Source of the DNA: Hymenochaete sp. R1
Lineage: Eukaryota > Basidiomycota > Agaricomycetes > Hymenochaetales > Hymenochaetaceae
Length of the DNA stretch: 47,340 nucleotides
Direction: 5' to 3'
NCBI GenBank assembly: GCA_019400425.1
Contig: JAFREE010000182.1
Location: 1 to 47,340, forward strand
The translations under genes and the position numbers were made by a program. Positions 22,673 to 34,790 of this stretch are shown here, piece after piece. Position 1 is the stretch's first letter. Each line of letters begins with the position of its first letter. The notes under the pieces were generated by a model. It was given only the letters and a program-made list of their open reading frames with translations, was not told the DNA's origin and did not search any database.

Positions 22673-24201
22673 TGTAGAAAAATTGGTAAGCACCAGCGAA
22701 AAGTTGGATGCGGACGAGGACTAGGGCGAGGAGAGTGAGAGACTGAGAGTTCTACAAGTTTTGCTGAGAAATGATCATGCTGAGCGAGCGAATTCAGGCA
22801 CGCTCCGGGTAAACCGTATAGTGACGTTTCCTTAGGAGAACGATGAGCTGGACCTTGTCCGTCTTCATAACAAACATGGCGGAAGTAAGTGACGCCGCTC
22901 ATTGAATGGAGCTCACGATTTCGCGAACGGTTCGTGACGACGACGCTCGCTCGCCTAAAAAGGAAGTCGCGCGCGTGCGACTAGAGGTCGTTTTTGACCT
23001 TCCCCCCATCGATCAACCGTATTGCTAGTTTCCATCTTGGGATGGGACGGCTTCGACCATCCCTTACAAGACTTACCTTGACGAAATGCGACGCGTTGCA
23101 CTTTGACCACTGCCGTCACTGCAGGAAACTTGTAATGGGTGGAGAACGCTATGCCTACGCCGAAGTTTTGCGTGTTCCATATGATGGATGATGCGCAGTT
23201 ACCACCGGTGAGCCCGCCCGCCCCCTTCCCCCCCCACAAGGGAGGTTGTTGGTGTTGTTGGCCTCCATCCTTCATTCTGGAAAACTAATTTCAAATGAAG
23301 GTGAAGTGAAGCGAAAATGTGAGAGTGACATTGTATGCCTCCTTATTATCGTCAAGGCTTGCAGCTGTTGTGGGGAACTGCGCACTGACGGGACTCGAAG
23401 TTACTAGGGTCATGAGTGTATCGAGATGTTCCACATCCCAACCTCTACGCTTACACCATTGTGGGCTTTGGACATAGTGTTATCTGTGAGCTCGTCATCG
23501 ACTGCTTATTTTAGCCTTTGTGTGTCAAAAAACTAACTTCGTCTTGCCCACCCCACCGGCCTTTTTCAAGGCACATCCATCAGCATCTCTGCGCATTGTG
23601 CAAAGAACTTCATCGATCGCACCAACCAATACGTCTTTATCTTTGGGGACGCTGCAGGGTTCTGAATAAGTATATGTGGCACATCATTGTGATTCCCCAA
23701 ACGAAGTTCGAAGCTAGACCATGAACCCTTGATCGGTAGCTCCCCATTCCAAGACTCGACCTCGAAAGAGTCCCTCGCGAAATGGTATCCTGAAACTATG
23801 TAAGTTATCATTAAGGAGCCTGACAATGCCCGTTCTGACAACGATTGAGCAACTGCTCTTAGGAAAAATGAAGTTTCACGCGCATGTCCCCGGGATCGAC
23901 TGAACGAGTTCGGATTTCGGAAGGCAAATGCTAAAACTCGATATTTGATAATTCATTTCGGTGATGTCTCTGTGGCATGCCGTACAGCTGTGCGGCCGAT
24001 GAAGCATTCAAAGAATTTTCATCGAATTTTATTTTAACAGGATGCTGCGGTACACAACGCAACGGCTTCATTGTGACTCGCCGTCTCAAAATTGGGTGGC
24101 TGGGTTAGAAGAGGTCGGACTGCGCTGCATCTTCGCCTTAAAAACCAATTGAATTAAGATGTTTAAGCAAACCCCTCTTTGATTTCGACCCTTCGCTCAA
24201 T
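22673..24201. other. No confident gene
   Basis: A minus-strand stretch at about 23079-23215 (NFGVGIAFSTHYKFPAVTAV, ending at a GTAAGT donor) looks like one coding exon without partners. C-rich tracts lie at 23214-23240. No other feature was recognised. Confidence 0.3.
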
Positions 24202-24918
24202 ATGCTGCACCTTGATCAAGACGCTCGGGAAAGCATCTTTGCTCATCGTCTCAATTGGGGACCACAAGGCTCGCCGTCGGTTTGCTGGGCTTCATTTAGT
24301 CGTCAGTACATTGCTGGGTGCGAAGATTTGGCGCTGAAGGCTGAAGAGAGGGCGATTCAGACGGCTCATGCGCTGGTCAAGGGAATGCCGTTCCTCATGA
24401 GGGAACTTCGGAACATAAAAATCGTGTACGTCTCAATTTCTACTTCTTGTACAAGGTCAAATTGAATGTAGCTTAGAGGGGCTCCTCACGTTTCGCCTCT
24501 GGGAGATCGAGACATGCACCTCACTTTGCACATGCAACGTAAGGGTTTTAGAACCTTTGCAATAGCACATCTACATGGCTCGTGGCATCTCTCCGAGGTA
24601 TGCTTCTCTATAAACGTATGATTTCCTGTTCCTTACTATCATTCATTAGCCTTTCAACATCCGGAATGTAACGTGGACATGGGTGGAGGAGCCAAAGGAT
24701 ACAAAGTTAGATGGGACATTCAGGGTGCATCACATTGAACAGCCATTTCCCCGAGGGTATCGAGGTGCGTCGTACTTCTAATGGCCCTGGAAATCGCTGA
24801 GGACTACGGTGCAGGAGTTGTTGGAGGACCAGGTCACAGCAGCCATCTGAATGCTGCGCTTTTCTGGAGTTGTGATTGGCGCTCGGCAGGTGATAAAAAA
24901 AGTTATGTCGGCCTGTAG
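24202..24918 (+). CDS. Small four-exon gene, unknown family, paralogue of the gene at 20549 (187 aa)
   Basis: Model: join(24202..24425, 24477..24597, 24650..24764, 24815..24918). Introns are 50-52 nt, in phases 2, 0 and 1, and the frame is open to TAG. The motif order is WGPQGSPSVCW, a charged amphipathic helix (EDLALKAEERAIQTAHALVK), HLTLHMQ, then VTWTWVEE. These match WGHNGAPWIRW, the amphipathic helix, HLTLFLQ and TTWTWVGD of the minus-strand gene at 20549-21154, with intron 1 (phase 2) and intron 2 (phase 0) at the same places. A third intron and a 35-residue Gly/Ser-containing tail are extra here. The two genes are head to head, 3.0 kb apart, which suggests an inverted local duplication. 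No signal peptide or known domain was seen. Confidence 0.72.
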
Positions 24919-25880
24919 GTATAAATGAATGAAAAGATGAGCTGTTAGATTTGATTTATTGTTAGCGTGTTGTGTAGTTTGTAAAGCCCGCGCGGAGGTT
25001 CAGATCTGGATCTCTCGTTTTCGATCACGTGTGTGTGTTTGAGATCCCCGGGACCTTGGGAGGACTAGAACGGGCGCAGTCGCGCTCCTGCCTCTATCTC
25101 TCTTCGCGCTCTCTCCCCTTCCTTCTCCCCTCAACGCCTCTTTCCTATGAATTGCCACCTTCGTTTTTGTCGTTGTAGGGCTCAATGTTTACGTTTGGTA
25201 TCGTACCGTTCATGATGATCTCAACTTTCACATGGCTAACCCCGTTGCAATGGGTCCTGGGCTACTTACACTATAGGAATACCATGGTTCAATCATTTTG
25301 AGGCCATTCTTAGCTATTCTCTTCGCAGCTTCCTGGAGAGGAGTACCTATCGTTGCAAACTCGAGTCATTTCACATTACAAAGTCGACAGGGGTCGCTTG
25401 TAAGCGATGTGCTAACTTCGTCTTGGAGCATGCATACGCAGCAGCCTCCCCTAACCAGGCCAGAGCGTGGCTTCAAACGCCGAGGTGCTAAAATAACACA
25501 TGCACACTTGTGGTGACTCACTAATGGCAGACCCAGGCTAGCGGGTCTCTCCCTCAAAACAATTGCAGAAGGTACCCGCAGTCGCTCCAATATTTTCCTC
25601 CATTACACAGTTCCTCTTCCCTCCTGTATCGAATCTACCCCTTGTCGGGCTCAAATTCTAGTATAAATCAGGAGATAAGACCAAGCTAGCCGCAGCTCGG
25701 TTGATAGGAGGCTGGTGTTCTCAGCGGAGAAAGGGAAAGGAGGGCCCTCATATCTCTCCTTAGCTCCTTGTGCAAGCTGGTACGCCATCCAACTCTACCA
25801 ATCTATCCAAGTAAAGTTTGAATTTCGAACCTTACCAACAGCGCATTTGCCTCCTTTGGAGGTCGTTTTTATACGATGAT
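24919..25880. other. No assignable gene
   Basis: Short frames on both strands carry no family signature. The amylase signal peptide would be expected just downstream of this stretch, near 25870, but no open reading joins a Met to it. Confidence 0.4.
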
Positions 25881-25900
25881 ATGAGCCTCGCTATGTTTGG

Positions 25901-26967
25901 GCTGCCACGGCTGACGACTGGAGGGCGCGTTCGATTTACCAGTACGTGGTTTTGTGCCACTCAGAATTAGGCATGCGTCATTTGGGCGAGGCTGACATAT
26001 TGTTACTTTTTTGTCAAACGTTTTCAGGATCATCGTAGACCGATATGCCCTTCCAGATGGCTCAGACACGACTGCCTGCGACCCCGGTCAACAGGCGTGG
26101 TGCGGGGGCACATGGAACACCATCCGAAGTAACTTGGATTACATCCAAGGTGCCGGATTCACCGCCGGTGAGCGACTCTGGCATTCTCTGCTCCCATTCT
26201 AGCATATTAAGATTATGGACCCCAAGTCTGGATCAGCCCCGTGTCCAAAAACTATGAAGGCGAGAGGACGCCATATGGTGACCCGTACCACGGCTATTGG
26301 ATCTCCGACGCGTCTCAGCTGAACGACAAGTTTGGCACCTCTGACGACCTCAAGGCTCTCTCCGACGAACTACACAAGCGCGGCATGTATCTTATGGTCG
26401 ACGTCGTCGTGAACGATGTCATGTCCCTCACTAACACTAGCATGGACTACTCTTCCTTCCTCTTCAAGGATCCCGTACGTCGTTTTTTTCTCTCCTCGCA
26501 CTATTTTCGGAAGAATTGATCGGAATCAAATTCGGAATGACATGTGTTGTTTTTTTTGCCACAACGATGCTGACTGGTGATGTGGACGGAAATAGTCTCA
26601 GTACCACGACTTTTGCCTCGTTGACTTTTCGAACGACACTAGCGTAAAGGACTGCTGGCTTGGTGACACGAACGTCTACCTCCCGGACATCAAAACGGAG
26701 GATGCCACGGTAGCTTCAACATATAACAGTTGGATCAAGCAACTCGTTCAGGAGTATCAGATCGATGGATTGCGTATCGATGGTGCGTTGCGTTTGCATC
26801 GTCTCTTTTTCTCCGTAGTTAACTTTTAGAAATTTTTCTTTTACGTAGCCGCCCTATCTCAATACTCTATGCCGAAGCATCCACGTTGTGCTCCCCGACA
26901 AATCGCTGATCCTCCAAAGCAGGAGTTGGAAGACTTTATCACCGAGTGGGCCGGTTCATTCGGGTAA
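25901..26967 (+). pseudogene. Alpha-amylase (GH13), N-terminal half only
   Basis: Secreted fungal alpha-amylase cleaves alpha-1,4-glucan. Exons 25901-25941, 26028-26167, 26227-26474, 26596-26782 and 26849-26967 splice in frame. They show TADDWRARSIYQ, VWISPVSKNYEGERTPYGD, YHGYWISDASQLND, MYLMVDVVVNDV (region I), CWLGDTNVYLPD and YQIDGLRID, the last holding the nucleophile Asp of region II. The region I position that is His in Taka-amylase is Asp here; some fungal subfamilies also lack His, so this alone is not proof of inactivity. After exon 4 the expected AAKH block is broken by a short insertion (near 26852-26870), then the reading ends at TAA 26965. Regions III and IV with the Glu and second Asp, and the C-terminal domain, are absent. 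No signal peptide is joined at the 5' side. It is dead by truncation. Confidence 0.88.
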
Positions 26968-29900
26968 CTAGAGTCAGTGGAATGCTGGTAGTCCATGAGG
27001 TGTGTGGGTTCCTGCTGACTTCTATTGACTTTGGCTATTGCCAAAGACTTTCGAGTCAGATATTATGATTATATGAAGCCCGTGTCGCAGCTGCTTCGTT
27101 TTCAACGTTCACCATCGGGCCATTTTCCCGCAGAACTTCCCTTAATCCCGCAAGGACTAGGTATGGTACGATCCCCCTTCACCACTTTGCAAGGCTATCC
27201 GCTTTTCGGCGACTCCCAAACGCTCGTATTTACTAAGGACAGGTGGTGTACATAGTTCGTCATTGACGTTCACGCTCACGAGAGGAAAGATTAAAACCAT
27301 GTCGACGTATAACATTTATACGCTGCACCGAGCAAGGCGGGGGTCAGCCAGTGATTTCGCAGATCATCGGGTTTCGCTGCTGGATGCGATGAAAACGGCA
27401 AACGGGATACCTCATGGGTCAGAGGCACGTATCATCTTGTGTTTCATTCATTCCACTGAATTGATCATAATCATTTTCATTATAAAATACGCAGCTTCTC
27501 AAGCGATGTCTCAATTAATTTGATGCAGGGCTTTACAATCACAATCACCTTCATTCAAAACATCTCTTCGTCGAATTCTACACCTTTCCCTATATAATCA
27601 AGCTTTTGTACACCCGCTCTACCCTATGATTTCTTGCAAATAGCTTTTTTTCACATCCTACATCGTTACCATATATGCTTGCCCGCCGTCTTTTGACCAG
27701 ATCTTCCAGCTGTGGGGCTTCCTCGCATCCAGGGTTTATCTTAACGTCATCATGCGGCTGCTTCTCACACGACGAATTTATGATGGGCAAAAGGCCCGTT
27801 TCTTTTTACGGATAAAGCATTGGCTCCCCTAGGGAACATACGCCCTTCCATGCCCCAAAGTCATGATTTACTGTTGAGGATACCTGGAATAATCGATGTC
27901 CGACAAGCAAAAGCCTGCAGAACTGGGCCTAGGAATGCTCTAACTGCATTTTTATAGTGACTATATGATGCAATAGGGTCTGAAGTACATATATGTAGGT
28001 ACGTACAGTCTTTGTTAACCCACTTTTGGCAATGCGGCCGGCAGCCCTCGTCCGCGCCGTACAACGTATATCATGTGAGGGAAATGATCAACATTGTTAA
28101 CTCGCCGAAAATGATATGCAAAGACTTTGGGTGCCCGACTGTAGATGTCAAGCCCGACTGAAGCCCCCCTTTCGCCAAAGTCTAATAACCCCTTGGTTGT
28201 CATTATAGCGGTTCATCCACGCATATTCCAAACTCCAACCAACAGGCCAAATAAGTGATTAGACCAGCTTACCTCGCATTCAAGTCCTTCGGATCGAAAG
28301 CTGACATTCACCGCACGGCTGGGTACAGATACAATCAAAGTGGATGAGGGGTTTCCACAGCTCATAATCAAATACTACCACCAAGGCAGGTCTTCGCGCG
28401 TGTCCACTCTTTTTAGCGTAGGGAGCCTTTCCTGCCTCGAGACGGAGCTATCAGACGAGATGGTTATTGCGGATGAAGGCGGTCCGTCTGTCGTAGCGGA
28501 CGAGCTGTGGGACGTGCTAGTGCTACCGGACCTTTTGTACGGAACAGCAGCTCCCGTCAAGATCCTCGTCTGTGGTTTCGCATGGGGTTTCGCCTCTTTG
28601 TGGGTCTGTCGATCGCTCTGTGCAGTACTCGGACAGCATACAAGAAAAATCATTGACGTACTGGCATTTTTACGGGATACGATCGTAAACCCCGGCGCAT
28701 TCATGTCTGGCTGAATTCCAGGCCTACTATATGTTGTTCCCACTGAAGGAACCCGTTAGCACGTTTGTTAGCGAACAAGAAACACAAAATCAAACCTTTG
28801 CGCTTTACAGAAGACGACTGTGTGCTCGGTTTATCTTCACTTTGGCCATCCGCAGCCCCTTTACTCTGTCGTTCCTTGTATTACAGATCCGCCCAGGCTG
28901 AAGGATTGCCAGACAAAAATCGATCACGTCGTAGGCACGTAACATGAGTCGCTTTCTCTTTCGACGCTCTCAGAGGTCGAGCGTATACTGTCTTATTCGC
29001 TTGGGGTTCAGAAACAGAGGTCAACAACACGTTTTTGGGTGCCATTTCCATATCTTGGATAAGGGTTGAGCAGAAGTCGAATGCCGTAGAGAATCGAGAC
29101 TGTAAAGAAGCCGAAGTCGGAAACGAGCCTAAATGAATGAAAATGAAGCTCATACCCAAGTCCACGGCATTGGCACACCCCCATACCTGTTGACTTGATG
29201 CTGTATAGTACTGACAAAGCATGATAGCCAGAATTCGAACATCGAGGGATTAAGGGAAGTCAGGGCCGGGCGACTTACGGACATCGGTCGTTCTCGGCTG
29301 GCACATTAATATTCTTACGCAGAGATTGCGCAGCAAGAATCTAGTACGGAAGGCAGCACAATATCAATATTAATTATTAGTAGTACTAATGTCCTCCATA
29401 TGATCGAAGAACCGTTTACGTTGGATGGTCCATAATGTTGAAGCGAGCTGTGTGAACGAAGAAAAGATGTATTACTATTACTAATTGCAATATTAATATT
29501 AATATTACCGAGGAGTACTACTAGTACTGGAGTACTAGAGTACCAGTGCTACTAGTCACCTATCCTGCTCATGTGATTTTTTCCCACAATCTAAAATTAC
29601 TTATTTCTTTATTCTTATTTTGACTTTGAAATTGAAATTAGTTTAACTTTAAGCTCCTGTACCCGATCAGAGATTCGCGTTGTGAGATCGAGGATACTTA
29701 ATTCTTATGTTTGTTTCAGTGAGCGAAAACGGTATTGAATTTCCTGACTTTGTAGTATACACGATTTCTATGTACGAAGATGGAGTGGGATGGGGTTGAG
29801 AACCTTTCCCTAACGGTGTACTTACGGTGCACTTACGATGCCCTTCCGTGTCTACCTCTCAGTCGACGAGGGACCCGTTCTATGTCCATCTCTGTTAGAG

Positions 29901-30460
29901 CTTACCATGCCCGTTACCACTTTCTCTTACTACTTGAGAAGTCATGTCAAGTGGCCTGAGGGGTCGGCCAGTGAAGATCAATCTTGACTCACCTTAGAGG
30001 TTATCTCTGCGAATTGCCTATTCCATCCGGGTGATTCAAATATGCAGGATCTGTAAACCATTGTTAGTGTCTTTCGGTATTGGAATGTGGTGAAAATTAT
30101 TATAGAACTTCTCTGCTTGGCATCCCCATCCCAGGAGAACTCTCCAGCCCTACACTTCTCTCTCTACTCTGGACATCTGCTGTTGCCGGACTGCGACGAA
30201 ATCGTGGTCTGTACACCGGATCTTTTCTCCAGCATAAACTCTACACCACCATATCCAGAACCCTCCAACAAGCCAGCATACATGACCTTCACTTACACCA
30301 CTCTCATGATACTGGTACATATGTAAAACGCGAAGCCGCTGTCTCTAACTCGATTCCCAATTCTCTACCAGACGTCTGAAGATTGATTTAAGTCAGTAAT
30401 GACAAGGCGTAGGAAATGAACGAGACTTTTTTTTACCTTCATACGCCTCTGAGTGTCCTT
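26968..30460. other. Long stretch without a confident gene
   Basis: Overlapping frames on both strands at 28340-28743 (the minus one Ser/Thr-rich) lack introns, partners or motifs. The plus frame at 27025-27255 follows the amylase but does not match its C-terminal half. An AT-rich palindromic block lies at 29360-29560 and is listed separately. Confidence 0.35.
29360..29560. repeat. AT-rich block of ATTAAT and AGTACT palindromes
   Basis: Blocks such as caatatcaatattaattatt (29361) and gcaatattaatattaatatt (29488) are followed by a cluster of agtact/actagt words between 29510 and 29556. That cluster forms an imperfect inverted repeat centred near 29533. Confidence 0.6.
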
Positions 30461-30920
30461 TCAGCCTCCCCGCAATTTCAACACCATGCAGACTTCGAAC
30501 GGCCGCCCTTTCACAATATTGTAGTCCGTGAGAGTGTACCCTTCTTCAAGCTGACAGGAAGGTGCGGGTGGGACTCGAGCGATTAGACGCTGCTGATCAG
30601 GTGGTATGCCCTCCTTGTCTTGTATTTTCGACTTGAGAGAAGCGACCGTGTCGCTGGATACAACCTCGAGCGTGAAGGTCTTCCCTGTGAGCGTCGTTAC
30701 TGAGAAAGCAAAGAGGAACGCGCACATAGGCGCGTCTTCGGTGTTGACGTTTGGAGAGACGTCGTCACCGCTAGGTGTTGCTGGGCGGGATTAGCGCGAC
30801 TAATGACGCAACTAAACAATAGTCTTACCCGTCAACGGCTCGAACGATGTGGTGGAACGTATTTTGAGTAAGATTCGCTTGCAACCAAAGATCGAACGTT
30901 GCTGATCAGGTAGGACGATT
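30461..30920 (-). pseudogene. Degenerate polyubiquitin
   Basis: The better repeat (30727-30461) reads [46 protein letters not shown] and ends exactly KLRGG-stop, the ubiquitin C-terminus. The FAGK segment after RLI is replaced by nine unrelated residues, and the last beta strand is altered. Upstream, near 30910-30820, a second damaged repeat can be read as PDQQRSIFGCKR leading into PLTGKTIV. Two tandem ubiquitin units are therefore recognisable. The altered hydrophobic-patch region and loss of the linker make a working ubiquitin unlikely. Confidence 0.75.
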
Positions 30921-32674
30921 CAAAGAGCGGAATGCTCAGCTTCGAGTGCAAGGAAATAGAGTTCTCGATGAATTGATGTCCAATGCTTCTCGATATCAGA
31001 CTCCGTCGAAGCTCGCACATACTTAGATCAGTATTCCCGCGCTTCTGGTCATGTAAGCACCTGGCGTCTGTAATTGATCCTGTGTGCACCGGCCATCTGG
31101 CCTCCGCGTCTTCGCTGCTAAAAATAACCTTAATCATCAGTGCCATCGTTTTGTGCCCGAAATTAAGACTTTTGTCGCTGGAGCATTGCGTCCCGTGCCG
31201 TTCGGGGCGTCGTACTACTACTCCTCAGTAACAAAAGCCGAATTGCGTGACATCCATCAAGATAAGTGGATATAAGGATCCTTGACATATCTCTTTCATG
31301 GATGATCAGACGATGGATGGATCGCGGCACCAACGAAACTTGACCTCACGGGGTTTGAAGTGATTTCATTCAGAGGGCAAAACAAACAGTACATTCAACG
31401 AAGATATCTGCAAATTGTTCGAGTGAGCACATAATCAAGACCTTAAACTATAGTCCAGCTAACCTAACAGGGAACCCAAGCCAATGACACACTCGAGGAA
31501 GATCCTCTCGTAACTGGCTTCCACTTGCGGTGCGCGACGGGTGTCTACCACCCTCCTCTCTTACGTTGCTGTTCTTCTCGTCCTTTCATCCCTTTCAAGA
31601 AATTCAAAGCCCGAAACCGCCGTGGATGATGTCCTCGAGGCCGATACTGCCAGCGTACGCGCCGTTTGAGGAGCACTGTTGCGTGTGAGAAAAGATGATC
31701 GAGTACCCGCAACCGTACTTGTTTCTGACGAAGTTTCAGCAGGACCATTTGCGATCTTGCTTCTGACAGCGCAGCATTGAAGGTGCCCAAAGGCATAGTT
31801 TCGCCCTTATCAGTTTCACGACTCATCGTACATATTCGAAAAGCACCAGCACGGTTGCCAACCTGTCAACGGTATCCGTCAGCCTGTGCGTCAGATTCGT
31901 TTGTGCGACCGGCGAATCCGTCGCAGTGTGAAACCCGAGAGGCTGGATGAAACCCGAAAGGCAGAAGGCAACATGAACGCGGATGTTCGAGTCGACGGAG
32001 CTGGCTGTCGACGGCTGTTGACGACCACATTGATTATGCCGTCACGTGGAGTGCTGATCTCGGCTCGAGACAGAGAGACTTAACTTAACAAACGCGTCCG
32101 TCGACGCTCGTTGAGCAACTACCTGGCTTTACACCACACAAAATGAAGACACGATACTACGGAAGGACGGGTTGATTCCCATTCGTCTACAAGGGATGTT
32201 CGAACTTCGATAAGATCTCCATTATGCAAGAAGACAATTGCCGGTCTTGAGTTGCACGGAATGAGAGTCGTGGACGACTGGCCTTGTAAGCGTTTCTGGC
32301 GAGAACATAGGCAGTCAATTGCCAATAGAACGGAGCATTTGCTGGCAGGAGGGAGCACGAAACACGTTCCGTGCCAGGAAGATAACAGGTAAATATTGAA
32401 TATTGCATCGTATGCGATGGCTGGAGAGCTAACGCTGCGATCTGGTTAGGATGGAAGCCACGGGGTCAAATGAAGGAGGACAAGGGAGGAAGTTGGAAGG
32501 ATACGAGCAGCACGATTTTGAAGGCTCCTTCGACGTGCAGAACGTCATTCTGAACAACGGTAATCAAAAAGGGCAGGGACAACCGGGACGGAAAGAAGAA
32601 GGGAACCTCACATCGAGGCTTTCCCCATTGCTGGATCAATTTTCGAGACACGGCTGGACGACACGATATCAAGG
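30921..32674. other. No confident gene
   Basis: A basic minus-strand frame (31545-31826) and plus frames around 32451-32819 show no family signature. The part from about 32450 may be the poorly conserved N-terminus of the Plavaka transposase that follows. Confidence 0.35.
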
Positions 32675-34790
32675 ATGGATGGCGAGATGGGAGGTTCAGA
32701 GGGTACAGCTGAAACGGACCAAAACGAAGAACGAGATGAAGCAGAAATGCGTGGATCGTTCGTTTCAAAAATGGATCTGGGTATGGCGCACTGGATCAAA
32801 GACAACAGGATATCTGTAAGGGTGACAAAGTTCTTGATATCGATTTTGAGAGTGAGTGGGTCTATGTAAGATGTAAACAGTATGATCTCAGCGAGTGATC
32901 GAAGGACAGGAACACGCAGAACTGCCATTGTCTTTCGACACGGTGCGGGCCATTAACACTCGGCTTGATAAACTTGTGGAGACATCGTTGCCCCCATTCG
33001 AAACAAAATCAATCATAGTCGACGCGAAACGTCTAACGTTATACGTCCGGGGCACTCTGGCGTGCATGAAAATTTTGTTTAGCAGGAAATCCAGGGCCAA
33101 GGTACTCCTGTTAATGCCGGAACGTCATTACGTGGACGCATCAAATACAATTCGAATGTATCACAAGCTGAACACGGACGAGCGTTGGTGGATCACTCAG
33201 GAGCTCATACAAGCTTGTTATCCAGGCGCCACTGTCGTGCCTATTCTCATGGCATCAAACAAGACGCAGTTCACACAGTACGGGAATGTGTCAACCCATC
33301 CCGTTTACGTGACGTCGGGCAACATCCCAAAGGAACTTCGAAAGAAACCATCTACCGGAGCCCAGATCCTAGTGGCATACCTACCAACAGACAGCCTACT
33401 CAACATTGAAGAAGGACGGAAATGTACTGTTGCCCGTTTCAGCACGTTCCAGTTCTGTATGGGCTTGATCCTTCGCCCTCTCGTCACCGCCGGTACTGAG
33501 GGCGAGCACTGGGTCACTGGGGATGGACGGGTTCGTCGTTGCCATCCCGTACTAGCAGGTGTAGTATGTGACTCCCCGGAGGAATTGGCACTCGCAGGAA
33601 GGCCTAGACTATATTAACCCAAACCATGACCCACAATGACTCACGGACATTCTGCCGAGCCAACATCATCATGACCCTCAGGTGTACGTGGACGCCCGTC
33701 AGAAAATCCGCGTTAGAGAAATCTGGAACCCCTTCTGGCTCAACATCCTGTGGGTAGACATCTACCAATGCATGTCACCCGACGTGCTCCACCAACTATT
33801 TCAAGGCGTCGTCAAAAAATAGTGGAGCTCTTGGTGAAAGTTGTAGGGATTGGCGAATTGAATGCGAGGGGCAAAAGAATCCTCCCCAACCATTCCATTC
33901 GAGTTTTTCGCAAAGGGGTAGCGACGCTCGTGCAGCCTGGTGGGAAGGAGATGTCACTTGTTCTTGCCGTGCTCATAGGCCTTATAAACGGTTTCGAACC
34001 TGGCCGCCAAATAACTCCGGGACGAGAGCTCCGCTCCAACATAGTACAGAGAAAGGTTATCCGTGCGACCCGAGCTATCGCCGAGTTTACGCATCTGGCG
34101 GAATTTCGACTTCGCGCTGACGACACTCTCAATGACTTACAAACGTGCCTGACGGAATTTCACGATTACAAGGACACATTTGTTCTATTAATATTGGATT
34201 TGTGTTCCGACTTCGACATTCCCAAAGTACACTCTTAGAGACACTACGCAGAAGCAATACAATGCCTCGGCTCTACTGATAACGCGAACACGCAATTTAC
34301 GGAGACCTCATATTGATTTCGCCAAAACTCCGTACCGGGCTTCTAACAAGAAAGACGAGTTACTTCGATGGCCAAGTGGTTGGAATGCAAGGAAAAGATG
34401 CAAGCTCTAACTACACATGTACTTTGGCCATGCGACCACCCATCTATCGCCGTGCTCTCTCACTTGGATGGAGAAGTACGTGCTCGTTCCGCAATTGACC
34501 CAGTGGCCTACTTAAAAGGCCGTGGACATTGGAAGCCTTCGCACGACGTATGGAGCCCCGACTTTACTTACGCCATGGCCACATTTGCTTTAAATGCAAC
34601 TCGTCCGGAGCTCCGAGGGTGCCGTCTCCATAACGAAACCTCATCATACGAACCCTGCCTTCCTCGTGTGCAAGTTAACCGCTGCATCAAGTCTCACTTA
34701 CATTCCAATGACGGGACTCCGACTGGCCAGAGTTCGGCTGGTCCTTTCAGTTCTAGGATCCCTAGTGGAAATTCCGCATCCAGATGAAGA
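32675..34790 (+). pseudogene. Plavaka (CACTA-like) transposase, disrupted
   Basis: The N-terminal part has SKMDLGMAHWIKDN, then a 40 nt intron at 32852-32891. The second exon has CYPGATVVPILMASNKTQFT, VYVTSGNIPKELRKKPS, AQILVAYLPTDSLL and LILRPLVTAGTEGEHWV, the layout of Agaricomycete Plavaka transposases. It stops at 33617; the zinc-cluster region is lost. Reading resumes at 33682 with DIYQCMSPDVLHQLFQGVVK, is broken by a one-base loss in an A run near 33816, and continues with RGKRILPNHSIRVFRKG and TLNDLQTCLTEFHDYKD. A later piece near 34310 (DFAKTPYRASNKKDELL) is the C-terminal conserved block. Terminal inverted repeats were not identified. Confidence 0.85.

Noticed and set aside
26400..26430. 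Region I His to Asp change of the amylase as a proven inactivating mutation
   Set aside because: Some fungal amylase subfamilies appear to lack His there as well; truncation is the firm evidence for inactivity.
28340..28743. Overlapping 120-codon frames on both strands
   Set aside because: Neither shows motifs, partner exons or splice sites. The minus frame is Ser/Thr-rich, which is common in antisense frames.
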